The position numbers were made by a program, and so were the translations under genes. The notes beneath the pieces were generated by a model. The model searched no databases, had not been told where the DNA came from, and worked only from the letters and a program-made list of their open reading frames with translations. Below are positions 45,074-54,307 of a DNA stretch of 64,000 nt, in pieces. Origin of the DNA: Neglectibacter sp. X58 (GTDB taxonomy: Bacteria; Bacillota; Clostridia; Oscillospirales; Acutalibacteraceae); the NCBI RefSeq assembly GCF_009936035.1, contig NZ_QWEO01000003.1, positions 62,001 through 126,000 on the forward strand, in the 5' to 3' direction. The first letter of the stretch is position 1. Each line of letters starts with the position of its first letter.

Positions 45074-45118
45074 GATGTTCCACGATCCATTACTACACTT
45101 TTTGAAAGGGTGATTTCA

Positions 45119-45301
45119 ATGTTCATTTTGTCTCTGATCGCTACAGGTGCAGGTGCTGGGGCATTGATTGGCGAGGCCATTGCAGTTATCGCAGGTACTT
45201 CTGTTTCCACAGGTGCGGCTATAGGGACCCTCACGGGAGGAGGCCTGAGTTTAGCTGCGGGCCTTGTAGAAATGGCCGATGACGATGAATCCTACGACTG
45301 A
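45119..45301 (+). CDS. Glycine-zipper small membrane protein C
   Basis: A 60-residue protein built like A and B. Its two zipper helices are LIATGAGAGALIGEAIAVIAG and GAAIGTLTGGGLSLAAGL, with a turn TSVST and a strongly acidic end (EMADDDESYD). The N-terminal MGDFIMTIAECAG part is missing, so any processing idea based on that motif does not extend to C. The start follows GAAAGGGTG. A GTG three codons earlier overlaps this site and is less likely. Confidence 0.68.
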   Translation: MFILSLIATGAGAGALIGEAIAVIAGTSVSTGAAIGTLTGGGLSLAAGLVEMADDDESYD

Positions 45302-45338
45302 TCCTTCCGAAATGGCCGCAACAGCACACTCATTTGCC

Positions 45339-45354
45339 AGACCTTAAGGTCTGA
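45339..45354 (+). promoter_or_regulatory. 16-bp palindrome in front of the basic small protein
   Basis: CAGACCTTAAGGTCTG is perfectly symmetric and lies 20 bp before the start codon, in the place where genes A, B and the DUF697-like gene have the GGCC hairpin. The GAAAGGAG binding site lies between it and the start. Confidence 0.5.
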
Positions 45355-45374
45355 GATACGAAAGGAGCTTACTT

Positions 45375-45590
45375 ATGGGTTTTTACAAAAATCCCGGCGA
45401 TATGTTTTCCGCAAGAGCCAATCGGTTCAAGCGCGATGGGGACCGGCATTGGGCGATGGCCAAGGGCGGGGAAGGAAACTTCCACTATGGGAAGGCGCGC
45501 TTCTGCTATGAGCAGGCAAAGGTTAATCGCGCCAAAGCTGATAACGCACGGGCTGCGGGAGCAACTTTCCGAAATGGCCGTGCTAAGTGA
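45375..45590 (+). CDS. Basic 71-residue soluble protein
   Basis: A small charged protein, helical by look: MGFYKNPGDMFSARANRFKR, then AMAKGGEGNFHYGKARFCYEQAKVNRAKADNAR. Family not recognised. Regular spacing of Lys, Arg and aromatic residues suggests a helical hairpin that could bind nucleic acid or an acidic partner such as the tails of proteins A-C. The start follows GAAAGGAG. It is 18 bp before the nuclease gene. Confidence 0.65.
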   Translation: MGFYKNPGDMFSARANRFKRDGDRHWAMAKGGEGNFHYGKARFCYEQAKVNRAKADNARAAGATFRNGRAK

Positions 45591-45608
45591 AACTAAGGAG
45601 GGATTGTA

Positions 45609-45902
45609 ATGTCGACATATAAACCTGGCCGCCCCACTAAGTACAACCCATCCACCGGAACGGGAACTAAACCGCCTGCAGCTCCGGGTGAATACCGCAT
45701 CCGTAATAATGATGGCCGCATTACCTACATAGGTGAAACCTGCGACCTCTCCCGGCGCACCCGGGAACATCAACGGAACGGAAGACTGGCGCCCGGTAGT
45801 GGCGGCAGTACTATCGAGTTCAAGGTGGCGGATGGTCGGTCTTCCTCGCGGACCCGTAGGGAGCATGAGCGGCAGAAGATTGCCCAGCACAAGCCGATGT
45901 AG
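45609..45902 (+). CDS. GIY-YIG-type nuclease
   Basis: A 97-residue protein with one GIY-YIG fold. The first motif is seen as EYRIR, the second as ITYIGETCDLSRRTREH, and a basic helix EHERQKIAQHKPM closes it. The leading 25 residues are Pro/Thr-rich and flexible (KPGRPTKYNPSTGTGTKPPAAPG). Members cut DNA at branched or specific sites, and short ones occur in mobile elements and toxins. The conserved metal Glu is not obvious, so activity is uncertain. The start follows AAGGAGG. A strong terminator ends the cluster. Confidence 0.75.
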   Translation: MSTYKPGRPTKYNPSTGTGTKPPAAPGEYRIRNNDGRITYIGETCDLSRRTREHQRNGRLAPGSGGSTIEFKVADGRSSSRTRREHERQKIAQHKPM

Positions 45903-45928
45903 AATCGATCGAAAGGTGGGGAGGGGAG

Positions 45929-45961
45929 AAAGGCAGGGAGGTGACTCCCTGCCTTTCTTTT
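45929..45961 (+). terminator. Terminator of the small-protein cluster
   Basis: AAAGGCAGGGAG, GTGA, CTCCCTGCCTTT: a perfect 12-bp stem with CTTTT after it. Confidence 0.9.
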
Positions 45962-45981
45962 AGCTTTCTTCATATCTTTTT

Positions 45982-46080
45982 AAGGGCTTGTTTGAAAATA
46001 CAGAAAACGATGAATTTCTAACAAAAAAGTGGTCCATTTCAAGGAGATAAATTCTTGAACTGTTATCGCTTCAGCAATAT
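45982..46080. mobile_element. Diverged left half of a family-B MITE
   Basis: AAGGGCTTGTTTGAAAATA matches the family-B end. The next ~80 bp follow the same plan (GAATTT, CAAA, TTTCAAGG, TGTTATCGC) at lower similarity. No right end is found before the next gene, so it is a remnant or a different subfamily. Confidence 0.5.
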
Positions 46081-46085
46081 GTCGC

Positions 46086-47060
46086 TCAAGAACGGTCATC
46101 GTAAGATAATTGCGGGTCATAGCCCCTCTGGGGGTATCCAGCATATTGGTCTACATCATATGCCAGGATGCGGAAGAAAGGACCGCCCGGCAGCGGAGGT
46201 TCGTCACACTCTATTTCATCGCAGTCGTTCCACATTGCCCATTTTGCCGGCCAGTCCCACAGAATATGGTACAGATTGGTACTCTCCAGGCCCGACCCGT
46301 CAGCTGAAAGCCACCGTTGATACCAATTTCTCTCTGGGTCTTTCTCATACAGCCCTCTCAACCATAAGGTAGTCTGAGTTCGAAGGGAAGTACCGGAATG
46401 GCATTTGGGCTTGACTCCGCCGTTTTCGAGATACCATTGGTAGAGTGCAGACATGGTATGCAGAAGGTAGTTGGGGTTTCTCTGGTAGGAGTCGGCAATC
46501 TGCTTGATCCAAAATTTTGTGGCATTATTACGCTTGTGGGCATCGGTTGAATGAATAAGTACGTTCAGTGCGCTTTCTAAATCATCTGCAAAGCTGTTTG
46601 CCGATATCGTTAGCGCCTGCAGCAACGCTTTCCAGTGCGTAGGTCCCAGGTCTTGTAGCGGGAGATCCACATATATGTGGGAGAGGACATATGCTTCAGC
46701 ATTGGAATAGTACTCTTCATTGAGTTGCAGTTTCCTGGAACAGTTATGACAAAAGATACTGCGGAACGCACTGGAGTCAGCCAGCAGTTGATAATAACCA
46801 TCGCACACATTTTGCGTATGCCAGTCTTCCTTGAGGTCGTTCAAAACAGCGCCTAAAAAGGGGCCACAGTCTTTCAGCAAGCCGTACAGATTGATCACAG
46901 CGGTACAAAACCGGGCATGCCAACTCTCATCCTCTCGGTAAGGCTTTGGCTCATAATAAGCGAAGAGAAAAATTCTTCGGTCAATCTGGAACGCGAGATC
47001 GTTCAAGCGATTAACAATATCTGGAGAAAAGCAAATACCCGATTGTAAACTAGACTCCAT
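46086..47060 (-). CDS. Hypothetical partner of the STAND-like NTPase
   Basis: A 324-residue soluble protein, largely helical, family not recognised. It contains a CHNCSRKL cysteine pair near residue 110, Trp-rich segments (FAYYEPKPYREDESWHARF; HILWDWPAKWAMWNDCDE) and an acidic end. The start is the ATG after GAGGAGGGGAG and overlaps the upstream NTPase gene by 11 bp, so the two are translated together. It is probably a subunit or effector for the NTPase. Its stop codon lies just beyond the diverged MITE remnant, so the C-terminus could be altered. Confidence 0.7.
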   Translation of the reverse strand: MESSLQSGICFSPDIVNRLNDLAFQIDRRIFLFAYYEPKPYREDESWHARFCTAVINLYGLLKDCGPFLGAVLNDLKEDWHTQNVCDGYYQLLADSSAFRSIFCHNCSRKLQLNEEYYSNAEAYVLSHIYVDLPLQDLGPTHWKALLQALTISANSFADDLESALNVLIHSTDAHKRNNATKFWIKQIADSYQRNPNYLLHTMSALYQWYLENGGVKPKCHSGTSLRTQTTLWLRGLYEKDPERNWYQRWLSADGSGLESTNLYHILWDWPAKWAMWNDCDEIECDEPPLPGGPFFRILAYDVDQYAGYPQRGYDPQLSYDDRS

Positions 47061-50000
47061 GGTGGCATCTCCCCTCCTCATGGCGCTTGATGGCGCTGAC
47101 ATTAAAGCCACGGAATGAGGTTCCTACGCATAAATCGGGAGCATCGCCACTAGTAGAGGATTTGTTGATGGCCTGCAAGCTCCGATATAGCACATTCATG
47201 CGCATCTCGCGGACATAGATGCGCCGTTCCGTGAGTCTGGGATAATTGAAGGTGCCGTTGAATACAAGCGGGTTCCCGTCCGGGTCACTAAGGATATGCC
47301 AAGTCTTCTGACGCCAGGACGCATAAATGTCCGTCTCTTCCACTTGGTTCCAAAAACGGACGGCACCTTGGTAATCGCCCATCTGCGCACAAGACAGAGC
47401 CGCGATATAGCAGGCTGTCGCCATATACAGGCTATTCATCTGCGTCTCATAGAAATTATTAATAAACCCATCGCAAATCCTTTTCAACAGTTTCCAGGAA
47501 TCATTGCTCATGCGTGTGGTTTGCCGCTCCTGGGCGAAAATTGGTTTAGTGTTGTAGATAAGCCATATGAGGTGCAGGCGCACATACTGGCTAGCAGCAT
47601 GATTTTCAACAATGGATGCATATTGGGGATCCTCCAGAATGGCAAGCGCCTCCTTGCACGCTACCTTTGCCTTTGATCCTGTGAGCTCTTGGGTATAGTC
47701 CACGCCTGCCGACCGAAGAATCGCCCGGGCTTTCATATAGATACCCACCGGAGATCCTTTTTTAAGCAAATCCTGGAAATACTCTTCTGCTCTATTTGTC
47801 TGGCTAAACACCCGGTCAAAGACCTTGAAGAACCTGTACCTCCGATTCTGGTAATACTCATTTTCCTCCACAGCTGGAACGGCAAATTCCGCAGAATCTA
47901 CCACAGGCAGTACATCAGCAAGGCAGGTGAGCATCTGGTCATCGACTGCAACGTTTTCATTCTCATAGGGATACAAGAAGACATCCAGAAACGCGGTGTA
48001 GGGATAGCTGTTCTCTGGCTGAGCGTTAATGATCTCCAACAACTTATCCCGCCGCTCCTCAAAGGAAAGCAGTTGAACTGAACGTTTGATCTTCAACCCC
48101 TGCTCCTCGGCTGATTCATAAAACTTTTCCAGTCGGAGCTCGGAGAAAATACTCTCCACCGCAATGGCATCGATTAGGTTTTCCTGCCAACCGATAGACC
48201 GCTCATCGTTATAGTTGACCATCTCCAAAACTTCTCGGGCAATCTGAATCGCATACTCCAGCCAATGAATCTTGTCACGAAGCGCTCCGTTCTGATTTTT
48301 AAGGAAGTCATTGGAGTCGGAAAGAATATCTCTGGTGGCAAAACACTCCCGGATATAGGTGATTTCCTGGGCGATAAGCTGGGGCTCAACGATACCCTTT
48401 TTTCGTAATCTGTCCAAAGCCTCGATGATCTTTGGAGCGCCAGGACTGTAGCGGGGAGACCAGTCGCTAGAGATACCAAGGGCTTGATTGTCAGGGTCAA
48501 TGGAACAACAACGGCGAACCCATCCGTCCGAGACATCCGGATCTTCGCTGTTGGGGCCAACGACTCGAACCAGCCTCTCTAAAAACCGAATCTCTTCCAT
48601 GTAATAAGTCCCCTGATATTCCCCAATAGCACCAATGATCCTGGCGACCACCTCCAGTTGATCACTCTGTGCGTCCAGTCTGATACTGTTAAGATAAATG
48701 CGCGCATCGGTAGGGCTACGGAAAGACACATAATATTCTCCGGGAGACAGCCTCTCATCATCCATAACACTGTACATCCACGGAGCATCGAAAATCGCGT
48801 TGACATAAGCGGTGCAGTTGACCCCGTCCGGAATATTGAGCAATTTCATAGCCAAGGTCATTGGCATCCGAAGCTTATGCAGGGAAGCTATGGCGAGGTC
48901 CTCTGCAAAGGTCTGAAGACTTTTAATAACCTCTTCCTTTTGCGCTTCATGCCATTCATTAAGGCTTTCTGGGTTGTCCTCCGCTGGGGGGGCCACAAAG
49001 CCTGCCTTGATTAACTGGCGCGCTATTTCCGTCAGGGGATGTGTCAGTTTCTCCTCTTGCGCGGAGCACTTGATACCCCTCACACGTTCTCCGGTCTCTT
49101 TTAGCGCGTTAGTAATTTCTTTTCTGAGACCATGCTCCAGTTGCGGACGAAGTTCGTAAATAAGTTGATACAGCATAGAGAGTAGGCCAGGTTCTTCTGA
49201 ATGGTCTTGCATCCAGTGCTCCACACGGTTCCGCCGGAGAGAGCCCTTTTCTATTATAATTTCCTTGAAGTTCCTTTTTTCATTTTCGGAAAGTTTCTCC
49301 GGTGCTTCAATGACTCGATACCGTTTCCCACAGTTCTCGGCCCGCATTGCACTAACCACAAATAATGCATTATGCCCGCGGTTAACGCAACTGTCTGAGA
49401 TACGCCGGATAAGGTCTGTGCGCTGAATGTTATAGACGGACCAATCCAAAATGACCAGGGCGCGACCACCGAGATCCCGAATCTGCTTTAATATGTTGTC
49501 CAGAGCCCGACCCACGTCCTCATCAAGGCTGCCAAACTTTACGCCGTACTTGTCGTTGTTCGAAAAAAGAACAGGGTATTTTCGCTCCTGGAAGAAACGG
49601 TACGCCAGTGCGGTCAAAGCAATGCTTTTTCCCGTGCTGGTCTGCCCGGCTAGGACGATCGGAGTTTCAAAGTTCTCCTCCAGGCCGTTCTTTGCCACCT
49701 TGTAAAGCTCGTCCTCAAACGCGCGCTGGACGGCAAACCCGTTTCGTCTGACGTACCCGTACCACTGAGGGACATTGGGACTGTTTCGTAGGAACTTATA
49801 GAAATAGTCGGGTTGCATCATGCGGGGGATAGGGCTATAACTCATTTCCTTTGCTGTAAGCACCATTGCGTACCGAGCAAAATCATTGCAGATTTGCCGC
49901 GAGAGGATCTTTGGCTCCCCGTTGACATAGACGGTATATTTTAAGTCCTCCGCTTCCGGGATGACATCTCCTGGGGCATCCTCGTTGAGAGCCGGCAGGG

Positions 50001-50622
50001 AAAGCTTTTCCCAGGCTGCGCCCAAATCCTGGGAAAAGACGGTTATCATGCCTGCCGCCTCCATTTCCCTGATATACTTGTGGTTTTCCTGCTCCGGATC
50101 GACACCATAGAAACTTGCGTGGGGGCCATCTCCCCCCACGTCAGCCAAAATGACAGCCAGATCCTCAGGAGAGATTTCATCTCGGTTGTACGGGTCATAG
50201 CCCACGACTACCAATTCAACCATCAGGTTGGCTTTCAAAATCTTTGCCAGCGTTTCTTGGAGCTCCCTGCGATTCTTATTCCGTATGAGCGCCGCCTTGA
50301 AATCTTCCGTGCCGTCACAAGCATCTTGGGTGCCGTTAAATTGAATGATCATAGGATTACCGTGATCCAGCACTGAAACGGCAACCGCAGCGTCGTAGGC
50401 ATCCTTTGTGGTGATCTGCCGCACCTGTCGGTCTTCTAAGCTGAACGCATCAGGAAAATTCACTGAGCGGCTGGCTGTATAGATACACCGCCAGCTCTTG
50501 GAACACAAGGTCGGTGCTTTCAACATGTCGCAATTCGTGCCAACATACAAAATACGCTGCATACCGCGCATGGTTCGATCTAATTCTTTGACGTGATTAT
50601 AGAAATTGATTTTAGTTGCCAT
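47050..50622 (-). CDS. SIR2-like/STAND-like P-loop NTPase, defence-type
   Basis: A 1190-residue protein. Residues 1-210 look like a degenerate SIR2 domain (MIIQFNGTQDACDG; LVVVGYDPYNRDEISPEDLAVIL), but the NAD-binding glycine motif is not evident. A P-loop domain follows: Walker A GQTSTGKS at 326-333, Walker B ALVILDWS at 388-395. The rest, about 600-1190, is helical and repeat-like, with segments recalling TPR or other sensor repeats. This is the layout of STAND antiphage proteins such as the Avs and DSR groups. The start after GGGAGACG is preferred over a GTG four codons earlier. Not proven experimentally. Confidence 0.7.
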   Translation of the reverse strand: MATKINFYNHVKELDRTMRGMQRILYVGTNCDMLKAPTLCSKSWRCIYTASRSVNFPDAFSLEDRQVRQITTKDAYDAAVAVSVLDHGNPMIIQFNGTQDACDGTEDFKAALIRNKNRRELQETLAKILKANLMVELVVVGYDPYNRDEISPEDLAVILADVGGDGPHASFYGVDPEQENHKYIREMEAAGMITVFSQDLGAAWEKLSLPALNEDAPGDVIPEAEDLKYTVYVNGEPKILSRQICNDFARYAMVLTAKEMSYSPIPRMMQPDYFYKFLRNSPNVPQWYGYVRRNGFAVQRAFEDELYKVAKNGLEENFETPIVLAGQTSTGKSIALTALAYRFFQERKYPVLFSNNDKYGVKFGSLDEDVGRALDNILKQIRDLGGRALVILDWSVYNIQRTDLIRRISDSCVNRGHNALFVVSAMRAENCGKRYRVIEAPEKLSENEKRNFKEIIIEKGSLRRNRVEHWMQDHSEEPGLLSMLYQLIYELRPQLEHGLRKEITNALKETGERVRGIKCSAQEEKLTHPLTEIARQLIKAGFVAPPAEDNPESLNEWHEAQKEEVIKSLQTFAEDLAIASLHKLRMPMTLAMKLLNIPDGVNCTAYVNAIFDAPWMYSVMDDERLSPGEYYVSFRSPTDARIYLNSIRLDAQSDQLEVVARIIGAIGEYQGTYYMEEIRFLERLVRVVGPNSEDPDVSDGWVRRCCSIDPDNQALGISSDWSPRYSPGAPKIIEALDRLRKKGIVEPQLIAQEITYIRECFATRDILSDSNDFLKNQNGALRDKIHWLEYAIQIAREVLEMVNYNDERSIGWQENLIDAIAVESIFSELRLEKFYESAEEQGLKIKRSVQLLSFEERRDKLLEIINAQPENSYPYTAFLDVFLYPYENENVAVDDQMLTCLADVLPVVDSAEFAVPAVEENEYYQNRRYRFFKVFDRVFSQTNRAEEYFQDLLKKGSPVGIYMKARAILRSAGVDYTQELTGSKAKVACKEALAILEDPQYASIVENHAASQYVRLHLIWLIYNTKPIFAQERQTTRMSNDSWKLLKRICDGFINNFYETQMNSLYMATACYIAALSCAQMGDYQGAVRFWNQVEETDIYASWRQKTWHILSDPDGNPLVFNGTFNYPRLTERRIYVREMRMNVLYRSLQAINKSSTSGDAPDLCVGTSFRGFNVSAIKRHEEGRCHHGV

Positions 50623-50638
50623 ATCGTCTCCCACGCTA

Positions 50639-50975
<337 letters not shown>

Positions 50976-51166
50976 AATAACTAACTCCCTTTTTTGATGA
51001 TAATGACTTTAGCCTTTTGTCGCAAGGAAATCAATTTTTTCAAGCCACAAAAGGCACAAAACTATTACCCGTTGATTTCTAGGCCATATAAGCAGAGAGC
51101 GCAGAGCCTGTATTTCAATCGAAACTCAAGCTCTGTGTTCTCTGTTTGGGGCTTTCCATACTCTAT

Positions 51167-52741
51167 TTATACTTCTATCTCACTTCCATCCCGAAATGTA
51201 ATCACAAGTTTCCTACCCCGTCCAACCGTAACGAACTCCACCATACTGCACCAAAGCCGCTCATCAAACTCGGCCAGGACACCTTCCTGCTCCTGCATAG
51301 TCCGGATGAACTCCAACAGCCGCTCACTCTGAGCAGCCTTTGCGGCGATGGTCTCAACCACCTCATCATACTGCGCTTTGGCGGCATTGTAGCGCCCCAC
51401 CAGAGCGGCATACCGCTCTTGGTACTCAATCTGGTTCTGCGCGATTCTGGCGTTCTCAGCAATAAGTCCCTGCGCCCTTGCTGCCGCTACAGACATCTCC
51501 TCTTCCAGTACACGCTTTTCTGCCTCCAAATTATCCGTCCGGCAGAGCGTTTTGCGGATAATCTCTGCGTTGGCGATGATCTCCTTTTTCTCAGTAGCAA
51601 GCAGATTAAATGCCGTTACGAACGCCGCCTTGACCTCATCCTCGGTAACATGTGGAGTTTGGCATTTCTCACCGGTATACTTGCGGTTGCAGCGGTAGAT
51701 AACCTTCCGGTACTGGTCAGTAGAATGCCAGACCTTGGAGCCGAACCAGCCACCGCAATCCACGCATTTAATCTTGTTGGAAAAGACGCTCACGCCGCTG
51801 TAGCGGGAACTACCACTCCTGCGTTTCTTCAATTCCGCCTGCACCATATCGAACACTGCAGGTGAAATGATGGCTTCATGGTTCCCTTCTACATAATACT
51901 GCGGCACCTGGCCCTCGTTCTTCTTCATCTTCTTGGTAAGGAAGTCCACAGTAAACTCCTTCTGTAAAAGCGCATCGCCCTTGTACTTCTCGTTCGAAAG
52001 CATCCGGCGCACCGTCTGCTGGTTCCACACATCCTTGCCGCCAGGGGTCTTGATGCCCCTTCTGGTGAGTTCCACAGCAATAGAATGAGGACTCATGCCT
52101 TCAAGGAACAGGGAGAAGATAAGCCGCACGATCTCTGCCTGCTCGGCATTTACCACGATGGTGCCGTCAGGCCCCTTGTCCAATCCAAGGACCCGGCTAT
52201 AGGCAAAGCTGACTTTGCCATCGGCGAACCGCTTGCGCTGTCCCCAAGTGACGTTCTCTGAAATGGAGCGGCTTTCCTCCTGAGCCAGCGAGGACATGAT
52301 GGTGATGAGCAGTTCGCCCTTGGAATCCAAGGTCCAGATATTCTCTTTTTCAAAATAAATCTCGATTCCTGCATCCTTCAGCTGGCGCACCGTGGTAAGA
52401 CTGTCCACGGTATTCCGAGCAAAACGGCTCACGCTCTTGGTGATAATGAGGTCAATTTTACCGGCAAGGGCGTCAGCTATCATGGCCTTAAATCCTTCAC
52501 GCTTCTTGGTATTCGTAGCTGAAATGCCCTCGTCCGTGTATATGGAAACGAACTCCCAGTCATCACGGCTCTTGATGTAGTTGGTGTAATAATCCATCTG
52601 CGCCTCATAGCTGGTGGCCTGGTCCTCATGGTCTGTGGAGACACGGGCATAACCTGCAACCCGGCGCTTCTTCATACTGGTGATAGGCGCGGCAGTAAAC
52701 CTGCTGATTGTTGCCGGAATCGCCGTTACTTTTCTTGCCAT
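51167..52741 (-). CDS. Large serine recombinase, second of a tandem pair
   Basis: A 524-residue site-specific recombinase of the TnpX/phiC31 type. The resolvase domain at about 20-165 has GYARVSTDHEDQATS (catalytic Ser) and TKSVSRFARNTVDSL. The recombinase domain is at about 180-300. A zinc ribbon CVDCGGW...CNRKYTGEKC is at about 310-345, followed by a coiled coil of about 90 residues. The start follows GGAAGGAG and overlaps the upstream recombinase gene by 16 bp. Such pairs carry out integration and excision of mobile elements. Confidence 0.93.
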   Translation of the reverse strand: MARKVTAIPATISRFTAAPITSMKKRRVAGYARVSTDHEDQATSYEAQMDYYTNYIKSRDDWEFVSIYTDEGISATNTKKREGFKAMIADALAGKIDLIITKSVSRFARNTVDSLTTVRQLKDAGIEIYFEKENIWTLDSKGELLITIMSSLAQEESRSISENVTWGQRKRFADGKVSFAYSRVLGLDKGPDGTIVVNAEQAEIVRLIFSLFLEGMSPHSIAVELTRRGIKTPGGKDVWNQQTVRRMLSNEKYKGDALLQKEFTVDFLTKKMKKNEGQVPQYYVEGNHEAIISPAVFDMVQAELKKRRSGSSRYSGVSVFSNKIKCVDCGGWFGSKVWHSTDQYRKVIYRCNRKYTGEKCQTPHVTEDEVKAAFVTAFNLLATEKKEIIANAEIIRKTLCRTDNLEAEKRVLEEEMSVAAARAQGLIAENARIAQNQIEYQERYAALVGRYNAAKAQYDEVVETIAAKAAQSERLLEFIRTMQEQEGVLAEFDERLWCSMVEFVTVGRGRKLVITFRDGSEIEV

Positions 52742-54087
52742 TTGCCGCCACGCTCCTTCCACTCATTGAATCCCATACCTGTGCCATTTCTGCCGCCGAG
52801 GTAGTTGTATTCACTCCACAGGGCCTTGCGCTCCGGCGTCCACATGGCTTTCTTGGCGTCAGATTTCCATTTGACGGCTTTTACCTCGCCGCTGTAAAAA
52901 TGGAACTCCATCGTATCTTTTCCGATGATGACGATGCTCTCAATATGCTCCGCAAAGGAGCTCTCATCAAACTCATCAGTGCCAAGCACATCGGCGCATA
53001 CACTTTTTAACAGTTTCTCAGGAATATCCCTCGCACCGCAGCTTTCGGTCCTGCCTTTTTTAGAGCCGCAGGTCCAAATAACGTAACCACCCTGTTTCCG
53101 CGCGGATCGCACAAAGCTCCGTCCACAGTTCCCGCATTTGATTTTGCTGGAAAAGCAGGACAGATTCAGAGCCTTATTCGCAAAACAGCCAAGCTCTCTG
53201 CGCCGCGTCATCTCCTCTTGAACATAGTCAAAAGTGGCCTTGTCGATGATGGCAGGATGCGTGTTTTCAACGTAATACTGCGGTAATTCACCGTGATTTT
53301 TCTTCTTATGCTTGCTGATAGGGTCTTCAATAAACTCCTTCTGCAAAAGCAGATTGCCTGTGTAGGTAATATTAGTGAGGATCATCTTGATGTTGGAATC
53401 CCGCATCACACAGCCATTTATGCTGCGGATGCCCTCCGCCTCAAGCTCCCGCTCGGTTTCCAGCCGGGATTTTCCATCCAGAAAGTTCTGGAAAATCCTA
53501 CGGACAACAGCAGCTTCCTCCGGCACAATTACCAACTCATCACCCTCCCAGCGGTAGCCGAGAATTCTGAAATGCCCGTTGGGAATTCCTTCCGCCATGC
53601 GCTTGCGGATACCCCATTTCACATTGTCGCTGATGGACCGGCTCTCCTCCTGGGCAAAAGACGCCAGAATTGTCAGCATCAATTCACCATCTCCGGTGAA
53701 CGAGCTGATATGCTCCCGCTCGAACCGAACCTCCACGCCGATGTCTTTTAGGTGCCTGACAGTTTCCAGCAAATCAACAGTATTCCTGGCAAACCTGGAA
53801 ATGCTTTTTACCAGAACAATGTCGATCTTCCCGGCCTCACAGTCCGCAAGCATACGGTTGAACTCATCTCGCTTTGCCGTTCCAGTACCGCTCACAAAAT
53901 CGTCCGCGTAAACCCCTGCATATTCCCACTCGGGGTTCTTCTGAATGAGCGAACTGTAGTAGCTAACTTGGGCAGACAGAGAATGGTTCATCTTCTCGCT
54001 TTCGACTGAAACGCGAGCATAGGTGGCAACCTGTTTCCGCTTTTCTAGGCTTGGAGCCTTTGGCTCTACACGGCTTATTTTTGCCAT
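52726..54087 (-). CDS. Large serine recombinase, first of a tandem pair
   Basis: A 453-residue recombinase. It has ATYARVSVESEKMNHS with the catalytic Ser, VKSISRFARNTVDLLETVRHL, a recombinase domain and zinc cysteines CGNCGRSF and CGSKKGRTESC. It has no long C-terminal coiled coil, so it differs from its partner. The start ATG follows GGAAGGAAG. It forms an operon with the SHOCT and HTH genes in front. Both recombinases share an ancestor but are clearly diverged and may act as a heteromer. Confidence 0.92.
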   Translation of the reverse strand: MAKISRVEPKAPSLEKRKQVATYARVSVESEKMNHSLSAQVSYYSSLIQKNPEWEYAGVYADDFVSGTGTAKRDEFNRMLADCEAGKIDIVLVKSISRFARNTVDLLETVRHLKDIGVEVRFEREHISSFTGDGELMLTILASFAQEESRSISDNVKWGIRKRMAEGIPNGHFRILGYRWEGDELVIVPEEAAVVRRIFQNFLDGKSRLETERELEAEGIRSINGCVMRDSNIKMILTNITYTGNLLLQKEFIEDPISKHKKKNHGELPQYYVENTHPAIIDKATFDYVQEEMTRRRELGCFANKALNLSCFSSKIKCGNCGRSFVRSARKQGGYVIWTCGSKKGRTESCGARDIPEKLLKSVCADVLGTDEFDESSFAEHIESIVIIGKDTMEFHFYSGEVKAVKWKSDAKKAMWTPERKALWSEYNYLGGRNGTGMGFNEWKERGGKWQEK

Positions 54088-54121
54088 GAAATCACTTCCT
54101 TCCGCCACTATATATCCCTCT

Positions 54122-54307
54122 TTACGCCCTGGAAGTCAACGACAGATCGGAGAATAATGTGCCGAAAACAGGCCGGTATTTCTCCAGGAAGATCGTATCA
54201 ATCTGACGATACTCTTCCTCCGAAATCAGGCCGTCATGGAGCATTTTTCGTACCATACTCATGGTGGCCTGATAGAGCTTTTCGCTCTGGAAATCATTTC
54301 TGCTCAC
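54122..54307 (-). CDS. Small SHOCT-domain protein of recombinase operon
   Basis: About 61 residues from a GTG after GGAGGTGGG, overlapping the previous gene by 14 bp. The C-terminal helical hairpin MVRKMLHDGLISEEEYRQIDTIFLEKYRPVFG fits the SHOCT domain often found just before tandem recombinases. An upstream start would give up to 91 residues but lacks a binding site. The role is probably to assist recombination; not known. Confidence 0.7.
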   Translation of the reverse strand: MSRNDFQSEKLYQATMSMVRKMLHDGLISEEEYRQIDTIFLEKYRPVFGTLFSDLSLTSRA

